From Salegentibacter sp. R32 (GTDB lineage: Bacteria; Bacteroidota; Bacteroidia; Flavobacteriales; Flavobacteriaceae): DNA of 64,000 nt. The notes beneath the pieces are model-generated. The model was given only the letters and a program-made list of their open reading frames with translations, was not told the DNA's origin and did no database searches. The stretch covers positions 248,001 through 312,000 of the forward strand of contig NZ_RXOM01000018.1 of the NCBI RefSeq assembly GCF_008692195.1. The letters run 5' to 3'. Of the stretch, positions 1 through 8,716 are shown in pieces; the stretch's first letter is position 1, and each line of letters opens with the position of its first letter. The position numbers and the translations under genes are program-made.

Positions 1-50
1 CTAATAGCAGTTAAGATGACCAAGGCGAGAAGTAGTAATTTTTTCATCAT
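1..50 (-). CDS. Partial N-terminus of a secreted protein
   Basis: Only the first 16 codons lie in the window; the gene runs off the left edge. The visible peptide starts MMKKLLLLALVIL, a Lys-rich start followed by a hydrophobic run, which is a signal peptide, so the product is exported or a lipoprotein. No mature sequence is visible and no function can be given. Two adjacent ATG codons (50 and 47) are possible starts. Confidence 0.55.
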   Translation of the reverse strand, partial: MMKKLLLLALVILTAI

Positions 51-76
51 AAAATATTTATGTATTAAAAATAAAA

Positions 77-104
77 AAACCTCTTGAAGTTCTCAAGAGG
101 TTTT
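77..104 (-). terminator. Intrinsic terminator
   Basis: A 9-bp stem (arms at 79-87 and 93-101, ACCTCTTGA with TCAAGAGGT) is followed on the minus strand by a run of seven T. It lies just downstream of the small lipoprotein gene at 126-287. Confidence 0.8.
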
Positions 105-125
105 CAATATTATAAAAATTGAAGA

Positions 126-287
126 TTAATCTACAGCGTCTTCAACGTCGTCTGCAGCATCTTCCATAGAATCTCCTACATCTTCTGCAGCGTCTTCTAC
201 TTTATCTTCTGTACTTTCTTCTCTACAACTTGTGAATGTTGTTGCTAGGGTTCCCATTAAAAATAGGGATAAAAATAATTTTTTCAT
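126..287 (-). CDS. Small acidic lipoprotein (53 aa)
   Basis: A 53-residue ORF with a lipoprotein signal: MKKLFLSLFLMGTLA, then a lipobox ending TSC at Cys21. The mature part is almost entirely acidic, with a repeated E/D-D-A-A/V-E-D pattern (EDAAEDVGDSMEDAADDVED) giving roughly heptad-spaced acids and small hydrophobics, so it may form an amphipathic helix on the membrane. Small lipoproteins of this kind are common in Flavobacteria and are of unknown function. A clear terminator follows at 77-104, so it is a single-gene unit or the end of a unit with the next upstream gene. Function not assigned. Confidence 0.7.
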   Translation of the reverse strand: MKKLFLSLFLMGTLATTFTSCREESTEDKVEDAAEDVGDSMEDAADDVEDAVD

Positions 288-318
288 AATTTTAAATTTA
301 ATCGATTTGCTAATTAAT

Positions 319-477
319 TTACGGTCTTCTACCGGTTGCTAGTCTGTATAATATTCCGATTACGGCAAGCACTAATAGGATATGAATTAAACTACCCACG
401 GCTTCACCAAAACCAAAATAACCTATGAGCCATCCTATGATAAGGATTACTACGATAAGCCAAATTAAATCACTCAT
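319..477 (-). CDS. Small lmo0937-like membrane protein (52 aa)
   Basis: The sequence MSDLIWLIVVILIIGW begins a first transmembrane helix; a second covers the region around IHILLVLAVIGILY, and the protein ends in a basic tail (GRRP). Length and layout fit the lmo0937/DUF5670 family of two-helix membrane proteins often linked to stress responses; this is family-level recognition only. The reading frame continues upstream to an ATG at 534, but the start at 477 puts the Met directly before the first helix and matches family length, so I chose it. Confidence 0.65.
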   Translation of the reverse strand: MSDLIWLIVVILIIGWLIGYFGFGEAVGSLIHILLVLAVIGILYRLATGRRP

Positions 478-562
478 GGTTTTTGTTTTTATAGTTAGTT
501 GAAGTAAATGTAAATAATAAGAATTTTCACTCACGAGTGTTTAACTATCAATTAACTAAGAA

Positions 563-2098
563 TTAATACTTATTTGGGTTTTTGAGAATGTCTGCCGATC
601 GCTCTTTATGATTTTTTAAGGTTTCGGGATTCATTTTATTCAATAAACTCATCATCATATTCATTCGTTGATTGTCTTTGAAATGCTCACGTTTATCATC
701 TAAAAAATTCCAATAAAGGGAGTTAAATGGGCAAGCTTTTTCACCTTCTTTTTTGTTTACATTATAATGACAATCTTTACAGTAGTTACTCATTTTGTTA
801 ATGTAACTTCCGCTGGAAACGTAAGGTTTTGTGCCCACAATGCCACCATCAGCAAACTGGCTCATACCACGAGTGTTGGGCATCTCTACCCATTCAATTG
901 CATCGATGTAGATACCCAGATACCAAGCATCTACTTCATCTGGATGAATTTGAGCCAGCAATGCAAAATTTCCCGTGATCATTAACCGCTGAATATGATG
1001 TGCGTAAGCTTCATCTAAACTTTGCTTGATCGAATGATGAAGACAATTCATTTTCGTTTCAGCATTCCAATAAAAATCGGGAAGTTTATTTTGATTGTTA
1101 AGCTTGTTGCTTCTGCGATAACCGGGCATTTCTTTCCAGTAAATACCGCGCATATATTCGCGCCAACCTAAAATTTGTCTTACAAAACCTTCTACTTGAG
1201 AAATATCGATCTCAGTCTTATTTTCGTGATAAGTATCGACCACTTTTTCAATAACTTCTTGCGGAGAAAGCATTTTAGAATTCATCGCAAAAGAAAGGCG
1301 AGAATGAAATAAATAGATTTGCTCGGTATGCATCGCATCTTGATAATCGCCAAAATGAACCAACAAATTATCGCAGAAATAATTAAGTACTTTTAAGCAA
1401 TCTGGTCGAGAAGTTGGCCAGTTGAAGTTTTTCTCCTGAATGCTTCCCATCGTTTTAATGTCTTGCTGCTTGATTTGCTCAACAATTTTAAAAACATCTT
1501 TTCTGAAGCCTTTTTCGTGCGGAATTTCCGGTTGGCCTTTCCATTTTTTGCGATTGCTTTTATCGAAATTCCATTTACAACCTTCCGGGTTTTTTTTATT
1601 TTGCATTAAAATAGAATGTTTTTTACGCATATCACGGTAAAAATATTCCATGGTCATTTCTTTCTTTCCTTCGTAAAATTCAGCTAAATCGGTTCGAGAC
1701 GTGTAAAAATGTTCGGTATCGAAAGCTTCCGTTTCAATTTCTAAATTTGAGCAAAAATCTTTTAATTGTTCATCTAAACGATATTCATCGGGAAGTTGAT
1801 ATTCAAATTTTTCAATTTCATATTTATCGATCAATTGCTGAAGATTTTCCAAGAGATCCTGTTTATTTTCTTCTGCATCGATCTCATAATAAATGACTTG
1901 ATGACTTTTGTCTTTTAAGTATTCATAGAAATTACGCATTGAAGCGAAAAAGACCACCACTTTTTGAATATGATGAACTGTATAATCGGTTTCTTGACGC
2001 ATTTCTGCCATAAAATAAATGATATTTTTATCTGCGGAAGAAAACCAAGAATGTTTGTGATTAAGCTGATCGCCAAGTAAAAATCGAAGTTTTTTCAT
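563..2098 (-). CDS. Cryptochrome/photolyase family protein, FeS-BCP type
   Basis: This 511-residue protein matches the DPRP/FeS-BCP group of bacterial cryptochromes and (6-4) photolyases (PhrB/CryB type). The N-terminus (KKLRFLLGDQLNHKHSW) is the typical antenna-domain start, and the C-terminal half contains the helical FAD-binding domain (LGWREYMRGIYW near 310-321). The four cysteines that bind the 4Fe-4S cluster in this family are present at about C352, C440, C443 and C456. Known relatives use FADH and 6,7-dimethyl-8-ribityllumazine to repair (6-4) photoproducts in DNA with light. It lies next to a second photolyase-type gene (cry-DASH at 2323-3642), separated only by a small membrane-protein gene on the other strand. 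Confidence 0.93.
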   Translation of the reverse strand: MKKLRFLLGDQLNHKHSWFSSADKNIIYFMAEMRQETDYTVHHIQKVVVFFASMRNFYEYLKDKSHQVIYYEIDAEENKQDLLENLQQLIDKYEIEKFEYQLPDEYRLDEQLKDFCSNLEIETEAFDTEHFYTSRTDLAEFYEGKKEMTMEYFYRDMRKKHSILMQNKKNPEGCKWNFDKSNRKKWKGQPEIPHEKGFRKDVFKIVEQIKQQDIKTMGSIQEKNFNWPTSRPDCLKVLNYFCDNLLVHFGDYQDAMHTEQIYLFHSRLSFAMNSKMLSPQEVIEKVVDTYHENKTEIDISQVEGFVRQILGWREYMRGIYWKEMPGYRRSNKLNNQNKLPDFYWNAETKMNCLHHSIKQSLDEAYAHHIQRLMITGNFALLAQIHPDEVDAWYLGIYIDAIEWVEMPNTRGMSQFADGGIVGTKPYVSSGSYINKMSNYCKDCHYNVNKKEGEKACPFNSLYWNFLDDKREHFKDNQRMNMMMSLLNKMNPETLKNHKERSADILKNPNKY

Positions 2099-2149
2099 GA
2101 TTTTGGTAACTTAAACTGAATTTTAGCTACTTATAAAGAAAGTTATCTT

Positions 2150-2326
2150 ATGAAAAAATCTATTTACTATTCTTTACTTGTAGTTTGGTTGTTGAGTCTT
2201 GCTGTTTGTGCTTTTGTATTAGAGTTAGAGCAAAACACATTAATATATATTTACGTAATTACTCAAGGTTTAATGATTAGCCTATATCTAAGTATTTTTA
2301 AGAAAAAATCGTGTGCGAAATCTTAG
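2150..2326 (+). CDS. Small two-helix membrane protein (58 aa)
   Basis: An intact 58-codon ORF starts at ATG 2150, 51 bp from the divergent photolyase gene, and its stop overlaps the last codons of the convergent cry-DASH gene by 4 bp. The peptide has two hydrophobic stretches (about residues 5-24 and 31-50) and a basic tail KKKSCAKS, so it is probably an inner-membrane protein with a cytoplasmic C-terminus. The family is not recognised. The tight packing between two genes and the coherent topology argue that it is real. Confidence 0.55.
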   Translation: MKKSIYYSLLVVWLLSLAVCAFVLELEQNTLIYIYVITQGLMISLYLSIFKKKSCAKS

Positions 2327-3642
2327 AACAATTCTTTTTGACCACCTAACCAAGTTTGTTGATATTTTTGATCGGGATCGTAGCGTTTTGCCTGCGATTG
2401 AATATTAAATTTTCGATCTCGCGGATCGTTACCAACACCACTGTTGTACATCCAATTGCCCCAATTGCTGTGCACGTCGTAATCGATGAGCATACTTTCT
2501 AGATAGGCAGCGCCAATTCGCCAATCTTGTTTTAGCTCTTTTGCCCAAAAACTATTTATGTTTTGGCGACCGCGATTACTCATAAAGCCGGTCGCAGCAA
2601 TTTCTTTCATATTTGCATTTACAAATGGTTTTTTAGTTTTGCCATTTATCCAGTTTTGAAATATTTCTTCATCTTGATTCCAGTCGAGATCTTTGTTTAG
2701 AATGCCACCAAGCTGAAAGATTTGATTTCCGTGTTTTAAGGAAATATATTTGAAGTAATCCCGCCAAATCAATTCAAAAATGAGCCAATACGTACTATCA
2801 TTTTTTACGATTTGCTTTTCAAATTTTTTGATTTCCCAATAAATTTTTCTTGCTGAAATACTTCCGTTGGCTAACCAAGCCGAAAGTTTAGAGCTGTAAT
2901 CTGCACCTAAAAGTCCGTTGCGGGTTTCTTTGTAATGCTGAAGCTGGCACGTATCCCAAAAGTAATGCTGAATGCGTTTATCAGCTTCATCTTCTCCTCC
3001 GCGAAATGGGAAGGCAGATCTTGAATCTTTTTCAACTTCAGCTAAACCTAAATCTTTTAATGTAGGTACTTGCGTAGTTTGCTCTATAAGATATTCTTCG
3101 GCTTGCGGTTGCGGTAAATTAGCCGGTGGTCTTACATTAACATGGTATTCAGATTTTTTTCTGAATTGAGTGTAGACTTCTGGAATATTTTGAAAAGACT
3201 CGTAAGGAATATCTTCAGGGTGAAATAAAAATTGATCGTAAGTTTCAATAAATTCAACTTCCGGTAAATGATAATGTACATTTTTTTGAACTTCAGCTTC
3301 TTCTTGTGTCCATTCTTTTTGAAGGAATAGTTGTTGAAAGTGATATTTTTCAGTGAGATTAGGAATTACTTTTTCTGGATAATCTTGAAAAATGAGTAAA
3401 CTAACATTTAGTTTCTCTTTTAGGTTTTTCTGGAGGTTTTGAACCGTCTCCAAGAGAAATTTAGTTCTAAATTTTTCTGTTTTTTTGAAACCGAATTTTG
3501 TCTTTTCAAAATGTCGGGGATCAAAACAATACACTGCTAAAATGGGAAGGTTGCTTTTAAAAGCTTTTTCAATGGAATAATTATCAAAAACCCGTAAATC
3601 GTTTCTGAACCAAATTAAATTGTATTTTTCTTTTTCACACAT
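2323..3642 (-). CDS. DASH-family cryptochrome
   Basis: The 439-residue product has the photolyase antenna-domain start ([15 protein letters not shown]) and the FAD-binding domain with [13 protein letters not shown] and the C-terminal stretch around [16 protein letters not shown], all typical of cry-DASH. Members bind FAD and a folate antenna and repair cyclobutane pyrimidine dimers, chiefly in single-stranded DNA; some have signalling roles. The gene start overlaps the end of a DUF2256 gene by 28 bp, which itself overlaps a flavin reductase gene by 14 bp, so the three are one translationally linked operon. With the FeS-BCP gene downstream this makes a light-repair island. Confidence 0.93.
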   Translation of the reverse strand: MCEKEKYNLIWFRNDLRVFDNYSIEKAFKSNLPILAVYCFDPRHFEKTKFGFKKTEKFRTKFLLETVQNLQKNLKEKLNVSLLIFQDYPEKVIPNLTEKYHFQQLFLQKEWTQEEAEVQKNVHYHLPEVEFIETYDQFLFHPEDIPYESFQNIPEVYTQFRKKSEYHVNVRPPANLPQPQAEEYLIEQTTQVPTLKDLGLAEVEKDSRSAFPFRGGEDEADKRIQHYFWDTCQLQHYKETRNGLLGADYSSKLSAWLANGSISARKIYWEIKKFEKQIVKNDSTYWLIFELIWRDYFKYISLKHGNQIFQLGGILNKDLDWNQDEEIFQNWINGKTKKPFVNANMKEIAATGFMSNRGRQNINSFWAKELKQDWRIGAAYLESMLIDYDVHSNWGNWMYNSGVGNDPRDRKFNIQSQAKRYDPDQKYQQTWLGGQKELF

Positions 3643-3752
3643 TTTTTACTGCAATATTTTACTTGTTCCCAATCGCGCTCCCATTTTTTTCGCCACGAGA
3701 ATGGTCGTTTGCAAACGGGACAAATTTTAGTGGGAAATTCACTTTTTTTCAT
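3615..3752 (-). CDS. DUF2256 zinc-ribbon-like protein (45 aa)
   Basis: This short gene is hidden between, and overlaps, its two neighbours. Its product [20 protein letters not shown], followed by RKKWERDW and YCSKKC, has the two Cys pairs (C11/C14 and C34/C38) and the PFxWRKKW signature of DUF2256. The family is small, probably zinc-binding, and of unknown function, but it is repeatedly found beside cryptochrome/photolyase genes. It overlaps the upstream flavin reductase stop by 14 bp and the downstream cry-DASH start by 28 bp, in different frames. Confidence 0.85.
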   Translation of the reverse strand: MKKSEFPTKICPVCKRPFSWRKKWERDWEQVKYCSKKCVKKKNTI

Positions 3753-4386
3753 TTAAAATAGAATTCACCTCTTTGTCAGGCTTGGCGTGTTCAAAACGGT
3801 CTAATAAACGCGTTTCAGCATAACCATCTAAACCATTTATGGCTATGGTTTCAGCTTTTTCAAGATTAAGCCAGCCGTCTTTTTCTTTAATACCATCTTC
3901 AAAAAGTAGGTGTTCAACTTCGCCAATAATCATTCGGCATTTATTTTCTTTAATGTAATAGTAGTTGACGAGTTTGCAGCCAATTTTAATTTTTGCTTCT
4001 TTAACAAAAGGTGGATAAAAACCTTTATGGTATTCTTCGGTTAAATTGGTTTTGTCAAATTCTGAAATTTCGCCATCATATTTAGCTGAAGTATGGTGAG
4101 CATCTTTAATAATGCCTTTATGAATGTGGTTGACGGTAAACTCTCCGGTAGAAACTAAATTATCATAAGTATTTCTTTCCACAGATGTAGGGCGTAAAAT
4201 AAACCCGAGTAAAGGCGGATTACTACCTAGATGAATTACAGAACTATAAATGGCTACATTGGTGATTTCATCTTTAGACTTAGTAGCAATTAAGTTGGCA
4301 GATTTATAGCCACTTAAGCTATTTACCAGATTAATTCTAAATTGCTTTTCTAAGTTTTCAATATCTTCTCTATTGTAGTAGTTCAT
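3739..4386 (-). CDS. Flavin reductase family protein
   Basis: The 215-residue protein begins [13 protein letters not shown] and matches the flavin-reductase-like split-barrel (FMN-binding) fold, with the typical segments [31 protein letters not shown] and TGEFTVNHI. It probably binds FMN or reduces free flavin with NAD(P)H in the cytoplasm. It is the first gene of an overlapping operon with DUF2256 and cry-DASH. A role in flavin supply or reduction for the photolyases is plausible but is inference from context only. Confidence 0.85.
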   Translation of the reverse strand: MNYYNREDIENLEKQFRINLVNSLSGYKSANLIATKSKDEITNVAIYSSVIHLGSNPPLLGFILRPTSVERNTYDNLVSTGEFTVNHIHKGIIKDAHHTSAKYDGEISEFDKTNLTEEYHKGFYPPFVKEAKIKIGCKLVNYYYIKENKCRMIIGEVEHLLFEDGIKEKDGWLNLEKAETIAINGLDGYAETRLLDRFEHAKPDKEVNSILNEKK

Positions 4387-4458
4387 GGAGCTTATTTTTA
4401 AAACAATACTTGTTTAGTTTTTATCTAATAAAAGTTAAACAAAAAATAATTTTAGCCT

Positions 4459-4487
4459 AAAAAAGCTGTCGGTGAAGACAGCTTTAA
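4459..4487 (-). terminator. Intrinsic terminator
   Basis: Inverted arms AAAGCTGTC (4462-4470) and GACAGCTTT (4477-4485) form a 9-bp stem followed by T residues on the minus strand. It lies downstream of the small gene at 4519-4662 and separates it from the flavin reductase operon. Confidence 0.75.
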
Positions 4488-4518
4488 GTTTTGTGATATG
4501 TTTTTAGACATATACCCA

Positions 4519-4662
4519 TTATTCTTTGTTTTCTTGTTCTTTAATAGTAGATTCATCATAATCTACTTTATTGGTATTTTGTTTACGGTCACCTATGTTT
4601 CCTAATGGACTTTCGGTGTCCTCATGTTTTCTTTTTCTATGATTATCTTCAATACGTCCCAT
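4519..4662 (-). CDS. Small hydrophilic protein (47 aa), unknown
   Basis: A 47-codon ORF begins MGRIEDNHRKRKHEDTE and ends with an acidic tail (KEQENKE). It is highly charged, lacks hydrophobic segments and is probably disordered in the cytoplasm. It is followed by its own terminator at 4459-4487. Similar short charged proteins accompany stress genes in Flavobacteria, but I do not recognise the family. Confidence 0.5.
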   Translation of the reverse strand: MGRIEDNHRKRKHEDTESPLGNIGDRKQNTNKVDYDESTIKEQENKE

Positions 4663-4748
4663 AATTACAATTTTTTATTTGCATTAAAGATATGTATAAT
4701 TTATGGCTAGGTTTATTAAAGGCATTGTAAAATCTTGTTAAGTGAATT

Positions 4749-5198
4749 TTAAAGTTGATTTCTGTCTTCTTCATTTGCCGAAAGAACCCAATTTATGGCA
4801 TCTTGAAGATGATAGAAATGAAGGACTTTATCTTTAATAAACATTTTTTCAAATTTAAGATTGAACATAGATGAAGTAGTACGGTGAACGATGATGTAGG
4901 AGCTTATTCGATGTTCAGATTTATAAAAATTAAGCCAATCTGAAGGGTTAACAAAATACTTGTTTTTTCTATTGGAAATATAATGTGGTTTTACATCATT
5001 GCCATAAAATTTAAGTGCTAACTTTAGCATCCGGTTGGCTTTTTTCCAATCATAGAAAACCCCTTCATTAATTTCAGCAATAATGTAGTTTGTATAAAAA
5101 TAGAAGCTACCAAAATACAATTGGTGTTTTTCTATTGCCAATTTATATATTTCTTGATCTTTGATGATTTGATTTTTAGTATTATGAAAATTATCCAA
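4749..5198 (-). CDS. Hypothetical protein (149 aa)
   Basis: The protein has no signal peptide or membrane helix. It is rich in aromatic residues (YFGSFYFYTNYIIAEINEG near 28-46) and ends with a short helix DAINWVLSANEEDRNQL. The alternating strand/helix look and the final helix resemble the small SpoIIAA/STAS-like domain proteins seen in Bacteroidota, but that is a weak impression. The following terminator-like region and the divergent spacing suggest it is monocistronic. Confidence 0.6.
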   Translation of the reverse strand: MDNFHNTKNQIIKDQEIYKLAIEKHQLYFGSFYFYTNYIIAEINEGVFYDWKKANRMLKLALKFYGNDVKPHYISNRKNKYFVNPSDWLNFYKSEHRISSYIIVHRTTSSMFNLKFEKMFIKDKVLHFYHLQDAINWVLSANEEDRNQL

Positions 5199-5283
5199 TT
5201 TTTGAAATTATGATATAAATTTTAAGTGAAATTTAATATTTATTGTTAAAAAAAGAATAATTTTTTTCTACTGCTAAAAATAA

Positions 5284-5312
5284 AAAGCCTTGTAAAATAC
5301 AAGGCCTTGATT
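5284..5312 (-). terminator. Intrinsic terminator of the VWA gene
   Basis: The arms GCCTTGTA (5287-5294) and TACAAGGC (5298-5305) form an 8-bp hairpin flanked by A and T runs, just downstream of the VWA-protein gene on the minus strand. Confidence 0.8.
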
Positions 5313-5333
5313 TTTGTTGTTGGTTTTGTCTAT

Positions 5334-6977
5334 TTAAATAGAAGAATTGACAAGCCGAACAAACTCTGCTCGATATCCTTCTTTGTCCTTTCCTTTTCCG
5401 GCTTCTGCTAACCGAATAATTTTTTCTTTTGAAATATTTTTAGCGTATTCAGATGCTCTTAAATGCATCCCAAACATTGCTAAAGCGGCACTGAATTTCA
5501 AATCTGCTGAAGCTTTTTCAAGTTGAATATCTTCATCCTTTACAACTTTGATTAGTAGTTTACTTTTATCACCATCTGGTTTTTTATAGCGAAACTTTAC
5601 GGTTAATAGGTCTTCAGAATTTCCTTTTACTTTTTTATCTGAATATTTTAAATCATCTATACCCCTTAACCATTCACTTTCTACACCTACCGGAATAATT
5701 TCGTAAAGTGCCGTTACGGTGTGACCGCTTCCTAATTCACCAGCATCTTTTTTATCGTCGTTAAAATCTTCCGCATTCAGTAAACGATTTTCGTAACCAA
5801 TCAAACGATACGCCTGTACTTTTGCCGGATTAAATTCTACCTGAATTTTTACATCCTTAGCGATCGTATATAAAGTGCCGCCAAACTCGGTTCCTAAAAC
5901 GCGTTGCGCTTCTTGCATCGTATCGATATAAGCGTGGTTACCGTTACCTTTATCGGCTAAAGTCTCCATTTTAGAATCTTGGTAATTTCCGGTTCCAAAA
6001 CCTAAACACGTTAGAAAAACGCCGCTTTCTCTTTTTTCAACAATGAGATCTTCCATTGCTTGATCGCTACTCGCGCCTACGTTAAAATCGCCATCGGTAG
6101 CTAAGATTACGCGGTTATTTCCTTTTTTAATGAAGTTTTCTTCAGCAATTTTGTAAGCAAGCTTAATTCCTTGTCCGCCTGCAGTTGAGCCGCCGGCATT
6201 TAAGTTGTTTAAAGCTTCTAAGATTTTATTTTTATCGGATGTAGGTTCTAAAGCCAATCCTGCTGCGCCGGCATAAGTTACAATACTAATTTTGTCTTCG
6301 TCACGAAGTTGATTCACTAATAATTTGAAAGCCGATTTTAAAAGCGGAAGTTTGTTAGTAGAATTCATCGAACCCGAAACATCGATCAGAAAAACTAAGT
6401 TAGAAGGCGGAATATCATCTAACGGAACTTCTTTACCCTGCAAGCCGATTTTTACGAGTTTGGTGTCTTTATTCCAAGGCGATTGTGCCACTTCGGTATT
6501 GATCGAAAACGGATCTACGCCGGTAGGTTGCGGATAGTCGTAATCGAAATAATTGATAAATTCTTCAATTTTAACGGCGTCTTTCGGGATTTCTTGTCCG
6601 TTATTAATCATTCTTCGCACGTTACTGTAACTCGCTTTATCTACATCTATTGAAAAAGTTGAAAGCGGAGAAGCATTTACCATTTTAAAGGTATTTTCTT
6701 CAATTTCTTGATACGATTCTCGATTTTCTTTCGGACTCGGAATTGTATGGATATTATTGGAACTACTTATTTCTTCTGTTTTTCTTTCTAATAATGATGG
6801 CGCTTCAAGAGCTTCCACATCATTATAATCTAAGGTTTCAACGTCTTCTTCTAGAATTTGTGGAACTTGATTGGTTTGTGTTTTTTGATCTTTTTGTTGA
6901 ATAGAATTCTTGATATCTCTATTACAGGAAAATAAGCATAAAGCAATTGCTGCTAATAAAATGTTGAAGTTTTTCAT
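5334..6977 (-). CDS. VWA-domain lipoprotein (YfbK-like)
   Basis: The 547-residue product starts with a lipoprotein signal peptide with the lipobox ending at Cys18. A low-complexity linker (20-90) leads to the conserved N-terminal region of YfbK-type proteins (residues 95-190, STFSIDVDKASYSNVRRMI), then a von Willebrand A domain with an intact MIDAS motif DVSGS at 199-203 and TDGDFN later, and a C-terminal DUF3520-like region (KGKDKEGYRAEFVRL). Family members are metal-dependent adhesion or scaffold proteins of unknown specific role. It is probably anchored in the outer membrane or periplasmic face. It is divergent from the DUF1697 gene and has its own terminator. Confidence 0.88.
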   Translation of the reverse strand: MKNFNILLAAIALCLFSCNRDIKNSIQQKDQKTQTNQVPQILEEDVETLDYNDVEALEAPSLLERKTEEISSSNNIHTIPSPKENRESYQEIEENTFKMVNASPLSTFSIDVDKASYSNVRRMINNGQEIPKDAVKIEEFINYFDYDYPQPTGVDPFSINTEVAQSPWNKDTKLVKIGLQGKEVPLDDIPPSNLVFLIDVSGSMNSTNKLPLLKSAFKLLVNQLRDEDKISIVTYAGAAGLALEPTSDKNKILEALNNLNAGGSTAGGQGIKLAYKIAEENFIKKGNNRVILATDGDFNVGASSDQAMEDLIVEKRESGVFLTCLGFGTGNYQDSKMETLADKGNGNHAYIDTMQEAQRVLGTEFGGTLYTIAKDVKIQVEFNPAKVQAYRLIGYENRLLNAEDFNDDKKDAGELGSGHTVTALYEIIPVGVESEWLRGIDDLKYSDKKVKGNSEDLLTVKFRYKKPDGDKSKLLIKVVKDEDIQLEKASADLKFSAALAMFGMHLRASEYAKNISKEKIIRLAEAGKGKDKEGYRAEFVRLVNSSI

Positions 6978-7085
6978 AATAAATGGTTTAAGTTGAAAAA
7001 AACATTTACAAACAACTTGCCAAAAAAATCGATAGTTTTACAAAATCACTGTTTTTCTATAAATAATTTAACCGAAATTTTAAAG

Positions 7086-7625
7086 ATGAGTCAAAAATAT
7101 GTGGCCTTGTTACGAGGAATAAATGTAGGCGGAAAGCGAAAATTAAAAATGGCAGATTTGCGTGAATCGGTTTTGAAGATTGGTTTTACGCAAGTTTCAA
7201 CATACATTCAAAGCGGAAATTTATTTTTTACTGCGGAAGAAAAAAACACTACAATTTTAGAAGAAAAATTAGCGCAACATTTATTAGAAGAATATACTTA
7301 CGACATTCCGGTGATTATTAGAACTGCGGAAGAAATCGAAAAAGTTATTGCTGAAAATCCATTCCCTGAAGCTGAAGATTTTAAGCAATTACATCTTATT
7401 TTTCTCAAAGAAAAACCTTTAGAAACTTCGATTAAAGATTTTGAAAAACTCGAATTTCCTTCAGAAGAATTTAAAATTGAAGCGCAGCATCTTTACGTGA
7501 ATTATACCGATGGGGTTCGAAATTCAAAACTTTCAACTACGCTTATCGAGAAAAAATTAAACACCAAAGCTACCGCTCGAAACTGGAAAACACTGTTGAA
7601 AATAGAAAGTCTTTTAAAAGATTAA
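7086..7625 (+). CDS. DUF1697 domain protein
   Basis: The 179-residue protein starts MSQKYVALLRGINVGGKRKLKM, the hallmark beginning of DUF1697, and ends with TTLIEKKLNTKATARNWKT, also typical. The family is widespread, cytosolic and of unknown biochemical function. The frame is open upstream to 6993, but that part (NNLPKKSIVLQNHCFS) has no family match and the Met at 7086 aligns with the conserved start. Its promoter lies in the gap divergent to the VWA gene. Confidence 0.88.
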   Translation: MSQKYVALLRGINVGGKRKLKMADLRESVLKIGFTQVSTYIQSGNLFFTAEEKNTTILEEKLAQHLLEEYTYDIPVIIRTAEEIEKVIAENPFPEAEDFKQLHLIFLKEKPLETSIKDFEKLEFPSEEFKIEAQHLYVNYTDGVRNSKLSTTLIEKKLNTKATARNWKTLLKIESLLKD

Positions 7626-7670
7626 TTGAATATTGGTAATGAATCAACATAACAAACCGTCACCCGTTTG

Positions 7671-7766
7671 TCACACTGAGCGGAGTCGAAGTGTTGATTC
7701 AGCTTTTTATGCTTAATATTTTGTTTTTCAAAGTAGTATGCGATTCCGAATCAAGTCCGGAATGAC
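7671..7766. repeat. Two palindromic repeats at the end of the trp operon
   Basis: Between trpA and the convergent DUF1697 gene are a palindrome with core GAGCGGAGTCGA (7671-7697) and one of the type GATTCCGAATCAAGTCCGGA (7742-7766). Both recur, in other orientations, inside and between the trp genes. They are short REP-like elements, not coding. Confidence 0.8.
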
Positions 7767-7806
7767 GAAAATACTCATTATTACAAGTTACGGATAATCA
7801 AAAAGA

Positions 7807-8577
7807 TTAATTAGACTTCCTGATTTGTTCAACAAACGAATTAATGTTTTGCGTTCCGTTTTCGGTGAGGTGTTTGATGAAAGCTGAACCAATAATGGCT
7901 CCTTTGGCAAATTGAGTAGCTTTATCGAAAGTTTCGGCATTGCTAATTCCAAATCCAACAATTTGCGGATGCTGAAGTTTCATTTGATCGATTCTTTCAA
8001 AATAGGCTTCTTGCGCATCACCAAAACTATTTTTTGCTCCGGTAATACTTGCAGAACTTACCATATAAATAAATCCTTTTGAAGCTTCATCGATTTCTCG
8101 AATACGTTTTTCTGAAGTTTGTGGCGTGATCAAAAAGATGTTTTGTAAACCGTATTGCTGAAAAATCGCTTGGTATTCTTCAGTATAAACTTCTAAGGGA
8201 AGATCCGGAATAATAAGTCCGTCGATACCAATTTCAGCACATTTTTTGCAAAATTGTTCAATTCCATATTGTAGCATCGGGTTGAAATATCCCATGATAA
8301 TTAACGGAATAGAAACCGTTTCTCGAATGTCTTCGAGTTGCTCAAAAAGTTTTTCAGTGGTCATTCCATTTTTTAAAGCTTGTGTAGAACTCGCTTGTAT
8401 TGTGGGACCATCGGCTAACGGATCGCTAAACGGTAAACCGATCTCCACTAAATCTACACCCGATTTTTCTAATTTCTCAAGAATAGTTTTGGTATCGTCA
8501 AGTTGAGGATAACCCGCTGTAAAATAAATAGAAAGTAATTTTTTGTTTTCTTGTAATTTATGAGAGATGCGATTCAT
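7807..8577 (-). CDS. trpA: Tryptophan synthase alpha subunit
   Basis: TrpA cleaves indole-3-glycerol phosphate to indole and passes indole through a tunnel to TrpB. The 256-residue chain has the catalytic signature VEIGLPFSDPLADGPTIQ (Glu and Asp) and the phosphate-binding region VGFGISNAETF, and its length is normal. The frame is open upstream to 8631, but I chose the ATG at 8577 because MNRISHKLQ matches the family start; the extension would be read from repeat-derived sequence. It is the last gene of the trp operon, separated from trpB by a composite repeat. Confidence 0.96.
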   Translation of the reverse strand: MNRISHKLQENKKLLSIYFTAGYPQLDDTKTILEKLEKSGVDLVEIGLPFSDPLADGPTIQASSTQALKNGMTTEKLFEQLEDIRETVSIPLIIMGYFNPMLQYGIEQFCKKCAEIGIDGLIIPDLPLEVYTEEYQAIFQQYGLQNIFLITPQTSEKRIREIDEASKGFIYMVSSASITGAKNSFGDAQEAYFERIDQMKLQHPQIVGFGISNAETFDKATQFAKGAIIGSAFIKHLTENGTQNINSFVEQIRKSN

Positions 8578-8609
8578 TATTTTTAGGTTTTGTTTACAGT
8601 TTATTTTTT

Positions 8610-8713
8610 GCGCCAGGGATAGTAGCGGCATCCTTTTTTGCTATCTAAAGCTTCTCGACTCCGCTCGAAGTGACAAGCAAAAAAGATATAGCGAATAGCC
8701 CGCTCGGGCGCCC
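8610..8713. repeat. Composite repeat, copy 1 (trpB-trpA spacer)
   Basis: A ~104-bp element has the ordered blocks GCG..AGGGATAG, a T-rich tract, the palindromic core CTTCTCGACTCCGCTCGAAG, then AAAAAAGATATAGCG and ATAGCC. The same block order occurs inverted at 34719-34826. Outer blocks flank a core that also occurs alone elsewhere in the window, so the core looks nested in an older element. Confidence 0.75.
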
Positions 8714-8716
8714 AAA

